DNA of 64,000 nucleotides from Halorhabdus sp. CBA1104. Its GTDB lineage: Archaea > Halobacteriota > Halobacteria > Halobacteriales > Haloarculaceae. The DNA lies in assembly GCF_009690625.1 (NCBI RefSeq), contig NZ_CP033878.1, positions 2,232,001 through 2,296,000 of the forward strand. Direction: 5' to 3'. Below are positions 32,235 to 41,798 of this stretch, piece after piece. A model generated the notes under the pieces. The model saw only the letters and a program-made list of their open reading frames with translations. It did not search any database and was not told the origin of the DNA. The position numbers and the translations under genes were made by a program. The number at the start of each line of letters is the position of its first letter. The stretch's first letter is position 1.

Positions 32235-33146
32235 TTAGGGTTCGGGGAGGTCCTCGCGCGTGGGGAGCCCACCACGGGGACCCGAGGCGGTGCAGTTTTG
32301 GGCCGCCGCGGCCGCCGCGAGGCGGCCTGCGGCCGCGGCCGGATAGTCACCCAACACCCACGTATCGATCAGTGTCGCAGTGAACGCGTCACCAGCGCCG
32401 GTCGTGTCGACGACGTCGGCCTCGACAGCATCGACACGGTACAGTTCGTCCGCGGCGAGGTACGCTCCCTCTGCGCCGACGGTAACTGCAACCCGGTCGG
32501 CCCCGCGTGCGCACAGTCGCTCGGCGGCGTCCCGTGGACCCGTTCCGAGATACGACCGGGCAGCCACTTCCCCGACCACGAACAGGTCGGCGCTCTCGGT
32601 GAGACGATCGATCGTCTCGGGTGCTGTCCCACGACCTTCGAGCTCTTCGAGCGGGCCAGCGAGATCGAACGCGAGAGCGTCGAATACTCCCGATTCACGG
32701 AGGTCCAGAAGGTCAGTCACGACGGTATCGGGGGCGTAAGCACTCGTGAACACGCAGTCGGCCCCACGTAGCCGTTCGCGATCGGTCGCCCGAAGTCGCA
32801 ACTGTGGCACGCTATTCCCCCCGGCGACGATCATACGGTCGCCGTCAGGCCCCCGGAGGACGAGCGTGTACGAGGACGTGCCATCGCCCTGCCGGACCCC
32901 AGAGGTGTCGACATCGTGATCGTGCAGGGAGCCAACGATGGTCTCGGCCGCGTCGTCGTCGCCGACCCGCGAGATGACCCCGACATCGTGATCGAGCGTC
33001 GCGAGGGCACAGCCGACGTTCGCGGCGACGCCACCGGCCCGCTCGAGAGAGTCGGTGGCAAAGGCCCCACCGTCCCGTTCGGGGAGGTTTGTGAGGGTGT
33101 AGACGCGATCGAGCACCGCGCTCCCGACCGTCAGTATCGAGGCCAC
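32235..33146 (-). CDS. PfkB-family carbohydrate/nucleoside kinase
   Basis: 303 aa if started at GTG 33146 (ASILTVGSAVLDRVYTLTNL), which places the first beta strand at the N-terminus as in ribokinases. Motif 1 region ERAGGVAANVGCALATL (about residues 32-48) and motif 2 DTTGAGDAFTATLID (about 252) with the catalytic Asp are intact. It phosphorylates a sugar, sugar acid or nucleoside; the substrate is not readable from sequence. Convergent with the BtpA gene. Confidence 0.87.
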   Translation of the reverse strand: MASILTVGSAVLDRVYTLTNLPERDGGAFATDSLERAGGVAANVGCALATLDHDVGVISRVGDDDAAETIVGSLHDHDVDTSGVRQGDGTSSYTLVLRGPDGDRMIVAGGNSVPQLRLRATDRERLRGADCVFTSAYAPDTVVTDLLDLRESGVFDALAFDLAGPLEELEGRGTAPETIDRLTESADLFVVGEVAARSYLGTGPRDAAERLCARGADRVAVTVGAEGAYLAADELYRVDAVEADVVDTTGAGDAFTATLIDTWVLGDYPAAAAGRLAAAAAAQNCTASGPRGGLPTREDLPEP

Positions 33147-33290
33147 GCTAGGCCACCCGCAAACAGTCCAAAGAGTATCGTGTCCGGTGAGTCGATCCAG
33201 AGACAGCGGCGGACCTAAACATATCTCAGTCCATGCGATCGCGTGACAAGAATCCGTCGACACCTTCCAGTCCCGGTCCTACAGACATTA

Positions 33291-33766
33291 CATGAAGTCC
33301 GCGATTCCCGTCTGCTTGCTCGTATCTCTCCCACCTTTTTCCGCTCGGGGTCGCTCACTGCGTTCGCGACCGCTCGCGCAAAAATCTGGACCAAAAAAAA
33401 CCATCCTCGCTTCGCTCGGATCGTACCGACTTCTCACATGAAGTCCGCGATCCCCGTCTGCTTGCTCGTATCTCTCCCACCTTTTTCCGCTCGGGGTCGC
33501 TCACTGCGTTCGCGACCGCTCGCGCAAAAATCTGGACCAAAAAAAAACCATCCTCGCTTCGCTCGGATCGTACCGACTCCTCACATGAAGTCCGCGATCC
33601 CCGTCTGCTTGCTCGTATCTCTCCCACCTTTTTCCGCTCGGGGTCGCTCACTGCGTTCGCGACCGCTCGCGCAAAAATCTGGACCAAAAAAAAACCATCC
33701 TCGCTTCGCTCGGATCGTACCGACTCCTCACATGAAGTCCGCGATCCCCGTCTGCTTGCTCGTATC
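33291..33766. repeat. Tandem array of the polD2 3' end and terminator (three units plus parent)
   Basis: CATGAAGTCCGCGAT recurs at 33291, 33437, 33584 and 33731, giving units of 146, 147 and 147 bp. Each unit copies the last dozen codons of polD2 (ending GIADFM and stop on the minus strand) plus about 100 bp of downstream DNA containing a T-run on the minus strand (8, 9 and 9 T) and a CG-rich inverted-repeat-like segment. It is a head-to-tail triplication of a transcription end region. Confidence 0.9.
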
Positions 33767-36700
33767 GTCCTCGAAGACGCGCTTGATAGACCGATCGAGG
33801 ATCTCAAGGCGTTGTTTCGTGTACTCTCTGGCACCGAACTCCTCGGCGACCCGCATCGCAGTGTCGATGTACTTGTTGACAGACCCCTCGTGGACGGTTA
33901 GGTTGACGTCGCCACCACACTGCGGGCACTCGCCCGTGAGCGGGACGCGGCGGAACTTCTCGCCACATCCCAGACAGCGGACGTCCTGGCGTGAGAAGGC
34001 CCGAAGGTTGCCGATCAGGTCCGGCAGAAAGTGATATTCGATAATCCGCTCGGCGACGTCACTCTCGTCGACCGCCCGGATTTTCCGGGAGAGTTCGAGC
34101 TGGGCGTCCATCTTTTCCTCCATCGATCCCAGCGTCTTGTACGCCGAGAGATCCGGACCCAGCGCGATATCGCTGGTGTCGTGGGTGTGGTTGAATCCAG
34201 TGTACTCGTCGTCGGTCCCCAGCGTGTCTTCGGCGATCGTGACGTCGACGTCTTCCGGATGGGCCATCTCCCGGGTGGCCTCGTACAGTTCCAGTGGATA
34301 CTCTGCGACGATGTCGATGTTGTGGGCCTCGTCGTCGATCTCTGCGGGATCGATGCGGGAAGACATCACCAAGGGCGCGTCCATCCTGCCACCCCGCTGG
34401 TCGGGTAGGAATTTCCGGCTGAAGTTGATCAACCCGTCCATCAACAGCATGACGCAGTCTTCGTCACCGTCGCATTGGCCAGTATACAAATCATTTGCCA
34501 CGAGCGTGTGCGTGTCCGAGACCGTCACCGAATACAGGTGATCAACGTCACCCTCAACGACTTGGATATCAGATACTTCGTCAAGCCAAACGTCGCCACC
34601 GTCACCGCAAAGTCGCTGTGTCCTGAGTTCAGTTGATTCTAAGGCTACGTCAAGCGCTTCTGACTTTCGAGGTAAGTGGAATCCGATCCGTTCGGCAAAC
34701 CGCGCCGCGTTCTCGGAAGTGACTTTCACGACCCACGTCTCGAATTCCTGCTCTGTTTCATAGAAATCAGCGACCTCTCCGATTTGCGGGATCCGCGTTT
34801 CACGATAGATTTTGGGGACGATTTCGAATCGCTTCAGTGCCGCGACCAGGTCATCTTTGAGTCGATCACTTACCGTGTGCGCCCGAACTTCGATTCGATC
34901 ACTGGACGCACTACCATCACCACTGAAATACGACGAGAGGAACGCACGAAGAACGCTATCCGGAGCGGTCAAAATGGATTCGGGGATCTGCTTACCATCA
35001 GCGGTGCTTCCGAGACCAAGTACCTCATCAAACAGAACAGCGACGAGACGGCTCGATACCGTCATTTTCCACTCGTTCTCTTCGTAGGCTTCAATCGATA
35101 GCGACTCATCGATAACCTGTCTGACCAACTCACGAGCAGACTCATCAGGGATACAAATCGTCGTCTGATAACAATCAGCGGTAGAGCGTGTGAAGCCTTC
35201 GGCAACGTAGTATCCTAAGAGCTTGGCGAACGGTTCATCGAGGTTGAGGTGTCGTGAGATCGTAGCCGAATCTTGTTTGACAGCTAGCTGAACATCAGAA
35301 GGAACTCGGCTAGGCACATCATCAAACAGTGTCGTCAAAACCGAAATCGGAACGCTGTCTCGGTTAACCCAATTGTAAACCGTTGAATCGCTTACTCCCA
35401 AGCACTCTGCGACTGGTTTGAGATACTGATCTGATTCTGTCGCTTCGTCGAAAAGTGATTTGATACGTTCGCTCCCCAAGCCACGAACCACTAACTCTTC
35501 GTTGGAGAGACGATCCAAAGCCATGAATTCCGAGAGCAAGTCGTACGTCTGGCGAGTACCCTCAATGTCGACCGATTTAGGCATGGGCAATCGGTCACCA
35601 GACGTTAGGTCACTCGCTGAGACTTCCTCCGAGCCGTCTTCCCATCGACGCATCGAGTGATCTGCTGAGACGGTGATTGTCCGTCCACTCTTCGTTTCGA
35701 TTTTGAGGAGATGATCCGGAGCGGGATGCTTCGAAACAGCTTCGATCGGTTTTCGGACCGGTGTTCCGTCGCTGTCTATGGACGGGACATGAACGGTCCC
35801 TGGTAACTCTTCGACCAACGTTCCAAAGTCGTCCATTCTGGGATCGTCAAGCCGACTCTCTACCAGTTGTTCGATGGATTGGTATCGCGACTCACCGGAC
35901 TCGTCTTCAAACCACACCTTGGTCTCCGGATGGAAGCAATTCCGGCGTTTCGCGGCGTGGAAGTACGGATGGGCATAACCCACGGCGGCCGAGGTGAAGC
36001 CGACGACGCGGCCGACAGTCGCCGCGCTGGTGTGGGGCGCCATTCCGAAGACGAGTTCGCCCACGAGGTCGTCGCGGTCCTCGAGTTCGTAGTAGGGGTC
36101 GAGCCCGTAGTAGGAGGTGAGCAAATCGTCGATGAAGGCCGCGGTCTTGAGCATGTGCTCGGCCGCCCCGTCCGAGAGGACGATATCCTGAACGTTGAGT
36201 TCGACTAGCTGGTCGTCGTGGACGAGGGGGTCACCACGAATGTCTTCCTCGTAGCCCAACTCGCGGAACTGCTCGGCGGTGACGTCCAGTTCTTCGGGTC
36301 GAACCGACGTGACAGGCAGATCCGTCATGTCATAGCGGACCGTCCCGTCTTTGAACGCGCTAACGTCGTGTTTGGCGCGCAAAACGCCTTTCTCCATCGG
36401 TTCGGGCGTCTTCTCTTTCGATGACAGCCCTTTGACGCCCTTGAGCACGTCGAAGGCAACCTCGCGTTCGCCGACGGCAGCCATGGCTTGCTGGTACTCC
36501 TGGCCGACGTCGATGACAGTTTGGCGGGTCGGCGAAGCCAGCGTCTCACAACCGGGACACTCCGCGCGGCCGGATTCGTCGGGTTCGACCTCCCGATCGC
36601 AGTCCGGGCAGACGTATACCGACTCGGTGACGCCACCACAGTCGGGACAGCGCGGTCGGTACGTGTCCGTGCCACACTCGACACAGCGGCGTCGGCCGAC

Positions 36701-38758
36701 TTCGAGTTCGACTTCGCCCGGGACATCGCTCATCTCGTCGGCGTGGCCAGCGGCCTTGGCGACGTCGCGCTGGTTGCCGCCGGCCTCGCCGATGGGGAAC
36801 AGCGTGTGGACGGCCGGGGACAGTTCCCGTTCCTCTGATTTCTCCGGTCGACCCATCCGGTTGCCGATCCGGGTCGGTGCACGCTCGCGTACTTCGAAGG
36901 GCGCGATCTCGTTGATCGCTCGAACAGCATTCTCGCCGTCAGCGTACTCACGGGCGCGCGCAGAGAGGTCTCCGAGCGTCCAGGATCTCGACAGGTCGTC
37001 GTCGAAGCCAAGTGTCTCGACGAGTGGTCGCCAGGTCGGAACGAGTATCGAATCGTCTGTCTGGGTGTGTTCGACCAGGAGTGATTCGAGCGTATGTTGG
37101 ACGACATCGGTCCGATCGAGTTTGAGATCGCCGGTCGTCGCATCGGCCGGCTGTCGCCCTGCCATCGCGGCACCGTCACCGGTACCGACCTCGCCTTCGG
37201 CGATGGCCACAGCCAGGGCGTCGATCGCCTCGACACTGACGTCGTGATAGAGGTGGGTGTATTTCGGGTGCAACGGCGAATCGTACGTTCGCGCCCACTC
37301 CAAGGCCTGTTCGGGAGCGGGATCGGCGAGATCGATGTTGACGGAATCGGCCATCGCCTGGACGTCCGCTTCGGTTTCGGCGAACTCCTGGCGCCACCAC
37401 TCGACGGTGTAGGATGCCGGTGCGAGTGGGTGATTGTTCTCGACGAACTCGCCGTAATTGACCAGATACTCTCCCAGATCGAGAACTTTCTCGACGCCGT
37501 TGCGAACTTCGAGTGCTTCTGCCGGGTCGTCGATGCGTCGGACGTCACCGTTTGCCAACCGGACTGTCGGCCCTTCGATCGTGTCGACGGGAACGATCCC
37601 GGCGGCCTTGCCCGGTCGCTCGGTCTTGATCTGGGTCCCCGTCGCGAGAAAGTCATCGACCAGGTGCATGGTCGCCGGATGGACTCCAGCGGTCGCATTG
37701 CCATGATTGCGCGCGCGTCCATACCGCAGTCGAAACCCGCCTTGTTCGCTCGGATGAGAGAAGACTGGTCTCCCGGCTATAAGATCTCTAAGGTATTTTT
37801 TAGCCGGTTCTGCACGCGGTGGACCGTCACTTTTTTCGCCGTCTTCTACCCCCTTTGTTTCGTCTGGAGTATCGCTCTCTTCGTCGCTATCCGCTGGGGC
37901 ATCGTCCGACTCGTCGTCGCCGATCGTGCCGTCGATGAGAGCCTGCAGCCAGGGCCATTCGAGTTCTTCGAGTTGGCGCGTGTAACGCTGAATCTTGGGT
38001 GCTTTCAGGGCGATCCCTTCCGCGAGGACGAGACACATCCCGCCCCGAGAACTGTTCGAGTCGACGCGTTCGAGGTCGCGATACCCCGAAACCTCCTCGT
38101 CACCCGTGGCCTCGCCGTCGAGCATGATCGGCATGTGCTCGGCGATGTGACGGGTCTCCTTTTCCTTTGGCGAGTACTGCAAGCCCGTGTTTTCGTCGTA
38201 GAGGTCGATTTCCTCGACGTAGCGGCCGATTTCGTCCTCACGAGCGCGATACTCGTCGATATCGAGTAGCGTCCGGGCGTAGTCGGCAACCAGCACCGAG
38301 AGGGCCTGAGCGGTCCCGCCGGCCGAGCGAATCGGGCCGGCGTAATAGACGTTGACGAACTCCGTGCCGTCGTCGTTTTGCAGGATTTCGACGCGATCGA
38401 TGCCCTCGATCGGGGCAGCGACGACCCCCTCAGTGAGCAAGGCGACGGCCGTCCGGACCGCGCCTTCGATCTTGCCGGCCTTCGTGTCGTAGTCACCGAC
38501 CGAGCCTTCGACGAAATCCTCGACCAGTGCGAGAGCGGCCTCCTCACGGGACATCTCGCCTTCCAGGTCACGGACGCGCTCGGCAACACCGTCGATTCCG
38601 AGGATATTCTCAACTCGGTCGGCCATGTCCTTGGCGACCGGGATCTCGACGTCTGTCGTCGGATCGTCGCCACGCTGTCTGGCCTCGCGGGCGACGGCCA
38701 TGGCCGCCTCGAGTTCGTCTTCCAGGGTTTGAAAGTAGCGTTCGTCAGCCTCGCGCAT
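33728..38758 (-). CDS. polD2: DNA polymerase D large subunit DP2, intein-containing
   Basis: 1676-aa precursor; about 1188 aa after splicing. The catalytic subunit of the archaeal replicative polymerase PolD. N-terminal DP2 domain (YFQTLEDELEAAM; EFVNVYYAGPIRSAGGTAQA near residues 133-152), acidic insertion (about 277-315), zinc fingers CVECGTDTYRPRCPDC and CPDCDREV (about 690-735), the KG-rich catalytic core before the intein, and a C-terminal zinc finger CLGCGEKFRRVPLTGECPQC. Follows the PPC-domain gene by 24 nt. The 3' end is triplicated downstream. The partner subunit DP1 is at 44771. Confidence 0.95.
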   Translation of the reverse strand: MREADERYFQTLEDELEAAMAVAREARQRGDDPTTDVEIPVAKDMADRVENILGIDGVAERVRDLEGEMSREEAALALVEDFVEGSVGDYDTKAGKIEGAVRTAVALLTEGVVAAPIEGIDRVEILQNDDGTEFVNVYYAGPIRSAGGTAQALSVLVADYARTLLDIDEYRAREDEIGRYVEEIDLYDENTGLQYSPKEKETRHIAEHMPIMLDGEATGDEEVSGYRDLERVDSNSSRGGMCLVLAEGIALKAPKIQRYTRQLEELEWPWLQALIDGTIGDDESDDAPADSDEESDTPDETKGVEDGEKSDGPPRAEPAKKYLRDLIAGRPVFSHPSEQGGFRLRYGRARNHGNATAGVHPATMHLVDDFLATGTQIKTERPGKAAGIVPVDTIEGPTVRLANGDVRRIDDPAEALEVRNGVEKVLDLGEYLVNYGEFVENNHPLAPASYTVEWWRQEFAETEADVQAMADSVNIDLADPAPEQALEWARTYDSPLHPKYTHLYHDVSVEAIDALAVAIAEGEVGTGDGAAMAGRQPADATTGDLKLDRTDVVQHTLESLLVEHTQTDDSILVPTWRPLVETLGFDDDLSRSWTLGDLSARAREYADGENAVRAINEIAPFEVRERAPTRIGNRMGRPEKSEERELSPAVHTLFPIGEAGGNQRDVAKAAGHADEMSDVPGEVELEVGRRRCVECGTDTYRPRCPDCGGVTESVYVCPDCDREVEPDESGRAECPGCETLASPTRQTVIDVGQEYQQAMAAVGEREVAFDVLKGVKGLSSKEKTPEPMEKGVLRAKHDVSAFKDGTVRYDMTDLPVTSVRPEELDVTAEQFRELGYEEDIRGDPLVHDDQLVELNVQDIVLSDGAAEHMLKTAAFIDDLLTSYYGLDPYYELEDRDDLVGELVFGMAPHTSAATVGRVVGFTSAAVGYAHPYFHAAKRRNCFHPETKVWFEDESGESRYQSIEQLVESRLDDPRMDDFGTLVEELPGTVHVPSIDSDGTPVRKPIEAVSKHPAPDHLLKIETKSGRTITVSADHSMRRWEDGSEEVSASDLTSGDRLPMPKSVDIEGTRQTYDLLSEFMALDRLSNEELVVRGLGSERIKSLFDEATESDQYLKPVAECLGVSDSTVYNWVNRDSVPISVLTTLFDDVPSRVPSDVQLAVKQDSATISRHLNLDEPFAKLLGYYVAEGFTRSTADCYQTTICIPDESARELVRQVIDESLSIEAYEENEWKMTVSSRLVAVLFDEVLGLGSTADGKQIPESILTAPDSVLRAFLSSYFSGDGSASSDRIEVRAHTVSDRLKDDLVAALKRFEIVPKIYRETRIPQIGEVADFYETEQEFETWVVKVTSENAARFAERIGFHLPRKSEALDVALESTELRTQRLCGDGGDVWLDEVSDIQVVEGDVDHLYSVTVSDTHTLVANDLYTGQCDGDEDCVMLLMDGLINFSRKFLPDQRGGRMDAPLVMSSRIDPAEIDDEAHNIDIVAEYPLELYEATREMAHPEDVDVTIAEDTLGTDDEYTGFNHTHDTSDIALGPDLSAYKTLGSMEEKMDAQLELSRKIRAVDESDVAERIIEYHFLPDLIGNLRAFSRQDVRCLGCGEKFRRVPLTGECPQCGGDVNLTVHEGSVNKYIDTAMRVAEEFGAREYTKQRLEILDRSIKRVFEDDTSKQTGIADFM
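34475..35938 (-). other. Intein in PolD2 (488 aa) with LAGLIDADG-type homing endonuclease and HTH insert
   Basis: Occupies precursor residues 941-1428. N-extein ends HAAKRRN, intein begins with Cys (CFHPETKVWFED), block B is TVSADHSMRRW, endonuclease motifs are LLGYYVAEGF and LSSYFSGDG, and the end is VSDTHTLVANDLYTGQ followed by +1 Cys (CDGDEDC). The terminal residue is Gln rather than Asn, a known but less common splice-site variant. A helix-turn-helix-like stretch (VAECLGVSDSTVYNWVNRDS) sits between splicing and endonuclease parts. The insertion point is in a highly conserved DP2 motif. Confidence 0.93.
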
Positions 38759-38782
38759 TTATATCTCCCTGTCGCTGGGCAT

Positions 38783-39205
38783 CTACAGCTCCCAGAGGTC
38801 CAGATCGGTCGGTTCGTCGTGTGTCCTGACGAGCGGTTCCTCGAACGTCCTGACGTAGAGTTCACCGGCGAAGGTCGTCGCTGCGTCGAGGTGGCCGGCC
38901 AGGGTCGTCCCGTCGCGCCGCGAGAGCACGGCGTGGGTGTGGGCGAACGGCTCACCGTCCAGATTCGAGAGGTTGCCAACACAGGTGGCGACTTCCAGTG
39001 GCTCCGCGAAGACAGCCTCGTCGTACTCCTGGCGTTCCTGATCGTAATACCAGATTGTCGCATCTTCGACAGCACCGAGGCCGAAGAAAAACGCGGCCTC
39101 GATCCCTTCCTCGGCGGCAAACTCCTCGATCTGGGCGCGCCAGTCCTCGCCGTGGGCCAGCCGGGCGACGAACTCGCGCGAACCCGCGACTTCCCGATAG
39201 TGCAT
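38783..39205 (-). CDS. PPC/DUF296-domain protein
   Basis: 140 aa from ATG 39205 (MHYREVAGSREFVARLAHGE); ATG 39217 adds four residues. The PPC fold is clear: EDWRAQIEEFAAEEGIEAAF, FFGLGAVEDATIWYYD, ATCVGNLSNLDGEPFAHTHA, then GTTLAGHLDAATTFAGELYV. It includes the conserved H-x-H and GH positions that bind metal in archaeal trimers. These proteins bind DNA or ligands in some lineages; the role here is unknown. Likely co-transcribed with polD2 (24 nt apart). Confidence 0.85.
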   Translation of the reverse strand: MHYREVAGSREFVARLAHGEDWRAQIEEFAAEEGIEAAFFFGLGAVEDATIWYYDQERQEYDEAVFAEPLEVATCVGNLSNLDGEPFAHTHAVLSRRDGTTLAGHLDAATTFAGELYVRTFEEPLVRTHDEPTDLDLWEL

Positions 39206-39270
39206 GTGACTACCCACGGCGAGGATGACAAAAAGGGTTGCTGACGGGGTGTCGCGAGTGCGTCTCGAGG

Positions 39271-40038
39271 TTAATCCCGCCAGTCACCGGGAACCTGGAT
39301 GCGATAGCGGCCGTCTTCCTGGAGAGCGATGATGTACTCGTCGCGCTCGTACAGCTCCATCAGGTTGAGTTCGTACTGCCCGGGCTCGACGATACGGATG
39401 GACTCGAACTGGTCGTTGAGTTCTGCCCGAAGGGTTTCGAGATCGGGGCGTTCGTCTTGGGGTTGGTCGGCGGGGGCCTCAGCGCTCGCTGTGGCACCGG
39501 GAGACGATCCAACGGCGAGGTCCGCGTCGCCGGGTGTCTCGGGAAGCTCGTCCGGGTTGACCACCGCCGACCGTGCGGACGCCTGAGCGGCATCTTCCGT
39601 GTTAGTTGTCACTGGGTCACGCCGAGGAGTCCCCGACTCCATTTCGGAGACAGCCGAGCTGGTTTGCGATTCGTCGGCTGTTGTCGTCTCGTCAGGAGCC
39701 GATGCAGGGGGGTCCTCGGGCGATGGTGACGCCGTTTCGTCCGCTGCGGACGGCGACAGTGGATCGGCCGCTTCCGGAGCGGTCCCCGCACTGTCGGGGT
39801 CGGAGCCGACGATATCCCGGACAGTCGCCGCAGCACTGCCAACGGTCCGAGCAACGGTACCATCGGGGGTCGACCGATCGGGCGTTTTCTCCGGCGGGTC
39901 GGCCGCTGGAGCCGAGTCGGGATCGGCACCGTCCGGGAGAAACTGGAAGGTGTTACCACCGCAGCTGGGACAGCCCGACAACATCTCCGTCGAGCCGTCC
40001 GCGAACGTCGTGCCACAGTCCGTACACTGATGGGGCAT
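39271..40038 (-). CDS. arvC: OapC/ArvC-family zinc-ribbon protein
   Basis: 255 aa. N-terminal zinc ribbon CTDCG...CPSCGGNTF (residues 5-30), then a long Asp/Pro/Ser-rich disordered region (about 33-195), and a conserved C-terminal domain (FESIRIVEPGQYELNLMELY, then IALQEDGRYRIQVPGDW). This architecture is that of the origin-associated/archaeal vesiculation protein C. Start overlaps the stop of the B gene by one base. In Haloferax the A/B/C set is linked to extracellular vesicle formation; that role is transferred by homology. Confidence 0.82.
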   Translation of the reverse strand: MPHQCTDCGTTFADGSTEMLSGCPSCGGNTFQFLPDGADPDSAPAADPPEKTPDRSTPDGTVARTVGSAAATVRDIVGSDPDSAGTAPEAADPLSPSAADETASPSPEDPPASAPDETTTADESQTSSAVSEMESGTPRRDPVTTNTEDAAQASARSAVVNPDELPETPGDADLAVGSSPGATASAEAPADQPQDERPDLETLRAELNDQFESIRIVEPGQYELNLMELYERDEYIIALQEDGRYRIQVPGDWRD

Positions 40039-40424
40039 TATTTCCGGGAGACGAGGGCGCTGATAAGAGTTTCGTCCTTGTGGAGTGTCTCGATCTGATT
40101 GGCCGGCCCGATCACCGTCAGTTTCTTCGTCGACTCTCTGCCCATGAGCCGATCGAGAAAGCTCTGATCGGCCGCCTCCGAGCGTGGATAGGTCTCGATT
40201 TCGATCCCGTTGAACTCGTCGGGACTGATCTCGGTCATCGTCACCTCGATGAGTTTCGATTCCTCGTCTGGCGTCAGGCCTTCCTCTAAGACGACGATGT
40301 TGCCGTCCCGGACGCCATCGAGGATCATCCGAATCTTCTCCATGCTCGCCAGGCCGTTCATCCGCTCGGCACTGATAAGGTCGATCTGGACGCCCTCGTC
40401 CGGTTGTTTGACTTCAGCCATCAC
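40038..40424 (-). CDS. arvB: OapB/ArvB-family protein (DUF2073)
   Basis: 128 aa. VQIDLISAERMNGLASMEKI (residues about 12-31) and the conserved IVVLEEGLTPDEESKLIEVT and ISPDEFNGIEIETY segments mark the DUF2073 family, always found beside the small GTPase of this cluster. No membrane segment. Three nt separate it from the GTPase gene, so the three genes form one operon ending with the zinc-ribbon gene. It is likely a subunit or regulator of the GTPase complex. Confidence 0.85.
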   Translation of the reverse strand: MMAEVKQPDEGVQIDLISAERMNGLASMEKIRMILDGVRDGNIVVLEEGLTPDEESKLIEVTMTEISPDEFNGIEIETYPRSEAADQSFLDRLMGRESTKKLTVIGPANQIETLHKDETLISALVSRK

Positions 40425-40427
40425 AGA

Positions 40428-41069
40428 TCACCCGAAGTACTCCGCGATCTTGTCGTAGACTTCGTCCATGTTGTCACCCTCAAGGGCCGACAGCGGGACC
40501 GTCTCGTGTTGGGGGAACGCGTTGCGGATCCGCTGGACGGAAGACTCTTCGAGGTCGATCTTGTTGGCAAAGATCAACACCGGGAGATCCTGACTCTCGA
40601 TGATCCCAATGAGCATCGTGTTGACCTGGGTGAAGGGGTCTTTCGTCGAGTCCAAGACGTAGATAACGCCGTCGACGTCCTCACGGAGCCAGTGCATCGC
40701 CTCGGCGACACCCTCGGTGGCTTCCCGTGAGCGACGGACGGCATCGTCTTTCTCCATGTCGTGATCGAGGAATTCGGTGTAGTCGACTTTCGTCGTCACC
40801 CCCGGCGTGTCGACGATGTCGATCTGGACGGATTTGCCGTCCCGCTCGATCTCGACGTTCTCCTTGCGGCGAGCACGCCTGGTTTCGTGTGGAATCGCGC
40901 TCTCCGGCCCGACGGCGTCGCCGGTCCAATCACGCGCAATGCGATTGGCCAGCGTCGTCTTCCCGGCGTTGGGGGGACCGTAGATCCCGATACGTTTCGG
41001 ATCCTGTTCGGAGAACAGGCTCGATGCGGCACGCGAAATGCTGTCTTTGAGTTCTGTGAGCAGGCCCAT
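40428..41069 (-). CDS. arvA: Era-like small GTPase (OapA/ArvA)
   Basis: 213 aa from ATG 41069 (MGLLTELKDSISRAASSLF); a GGAGG about 8 nt upstream in the mRNA supports this start over the one at 41102. P-loop GPPNAGKTT (about residues 32-40), switch region RRKENVEIERDG, G3 DIVDTPG, G4 FANKID and G5 SALEG. It belongs to the Ras-like archaeal GTPases shown in Haloferax to drive vesicle budding and long noted beside origins. A TATA-like TTATATATG lies at about 41142-41152. It faces the origin at 41384-41830. Confidence 0.87.
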   Translation of the reverse strand: MGLLTELKDSISRAASSLFSEQDPKRIGIYGPPNAGKTTLANRIARDWTGDAVGPESAIPHETRRARRKENVEIERDGKSVQIDIVDTPGVTTKVDYTEFLDHDMEKDDAVRRSREATEGVAEAMHWLREDVDGVIYVLDSTKDPFTQVNTMLIGIIESQDLPVLIFANKIDLEESSVQRIRNAFPQHETVPLSALEGDNMDEVYDKIAEYFG

Positions 41070-41383
41070 CCTATCCTCCCGCGCCCGAGCGAGTCGGGGC
41101 ATCTGCCCGAACTACCTTCCTGAATCCACTTAACTGTACGTCAGACATATATAACTTCTCCGAAAGCTAATGGCGAGAATTTAGATCCGAGCGATCCTGA
41201 GCTGGGCGATTGCGGGAAGTGATCGGATCGAAATTCACCGGAAAGTGACTATCGATCCGGGTGCGGTCCGATAGAGAAGAGTTGACTGTCCAGTTAGAAC
41301 GGTGCCCTGTGAGATAGTTACCCAAACGAGACTGGCACGAAACTGGCGAAGGTACCTACGGTATACTGATGAGAGTACTCGCT

Positions 41384-41415
41384 ACACCCCCCACCCCTTC
41401 GTTTCGACTGGAACA
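41384..41415 (-). repeat. ORB element, left (minus orientation)
   Basis: On the minus strand reads TGTTCCAGTCGAAACGAAGG then GGTGGGGGG. The first 23 nt are identical to the right ORB; the G-tract spacing differs by two bases. Orc1/Cdc6 binding site by analogy. Confidence 0.85.
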
Positions 41416-41798
41416 CCCCGAGATGGTGGATGGGCGGTCGTGAGTTGCCGGGTTACACGATCGATTTGGGGGAGATACCGTCACGAGTCCACTCTAGCGC
41501 GATGATACTTTCGACGATGGTCCCGAGAATAACGATGCGTTCTTGCAGTGAAAAGAGGTGGATGGCAACGTCGAGTGGAACTAGATTCCAGTAATGTGTG
41601 TTCTAAGCAGGAACGAGTGTTCTAGCCACGCGGAGTATCTCTAGGGATTAATAGCTCCGTAACAACAGTGATAGATCACTTCTCAACAAGCACTGTTTTT
41701 AGTGGTTTACGGGTTTGGTTGTATTTTCATTTATTTAAAACCCTGCCATACTAGTTGAACTCGTTGTCGTCGCTGTCCCCCCACCCTCTCTTGAGAGT

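Noticed and set aside
33355-33834. Repetitive protein-coding gene downstream of polD2 (minus strand, repeating RASRRGSRTSCEESVRS)
   Set aside because: It is the out-of-frame translation of the 147-bp DNA repeats, with no start context or coding bias of its own.
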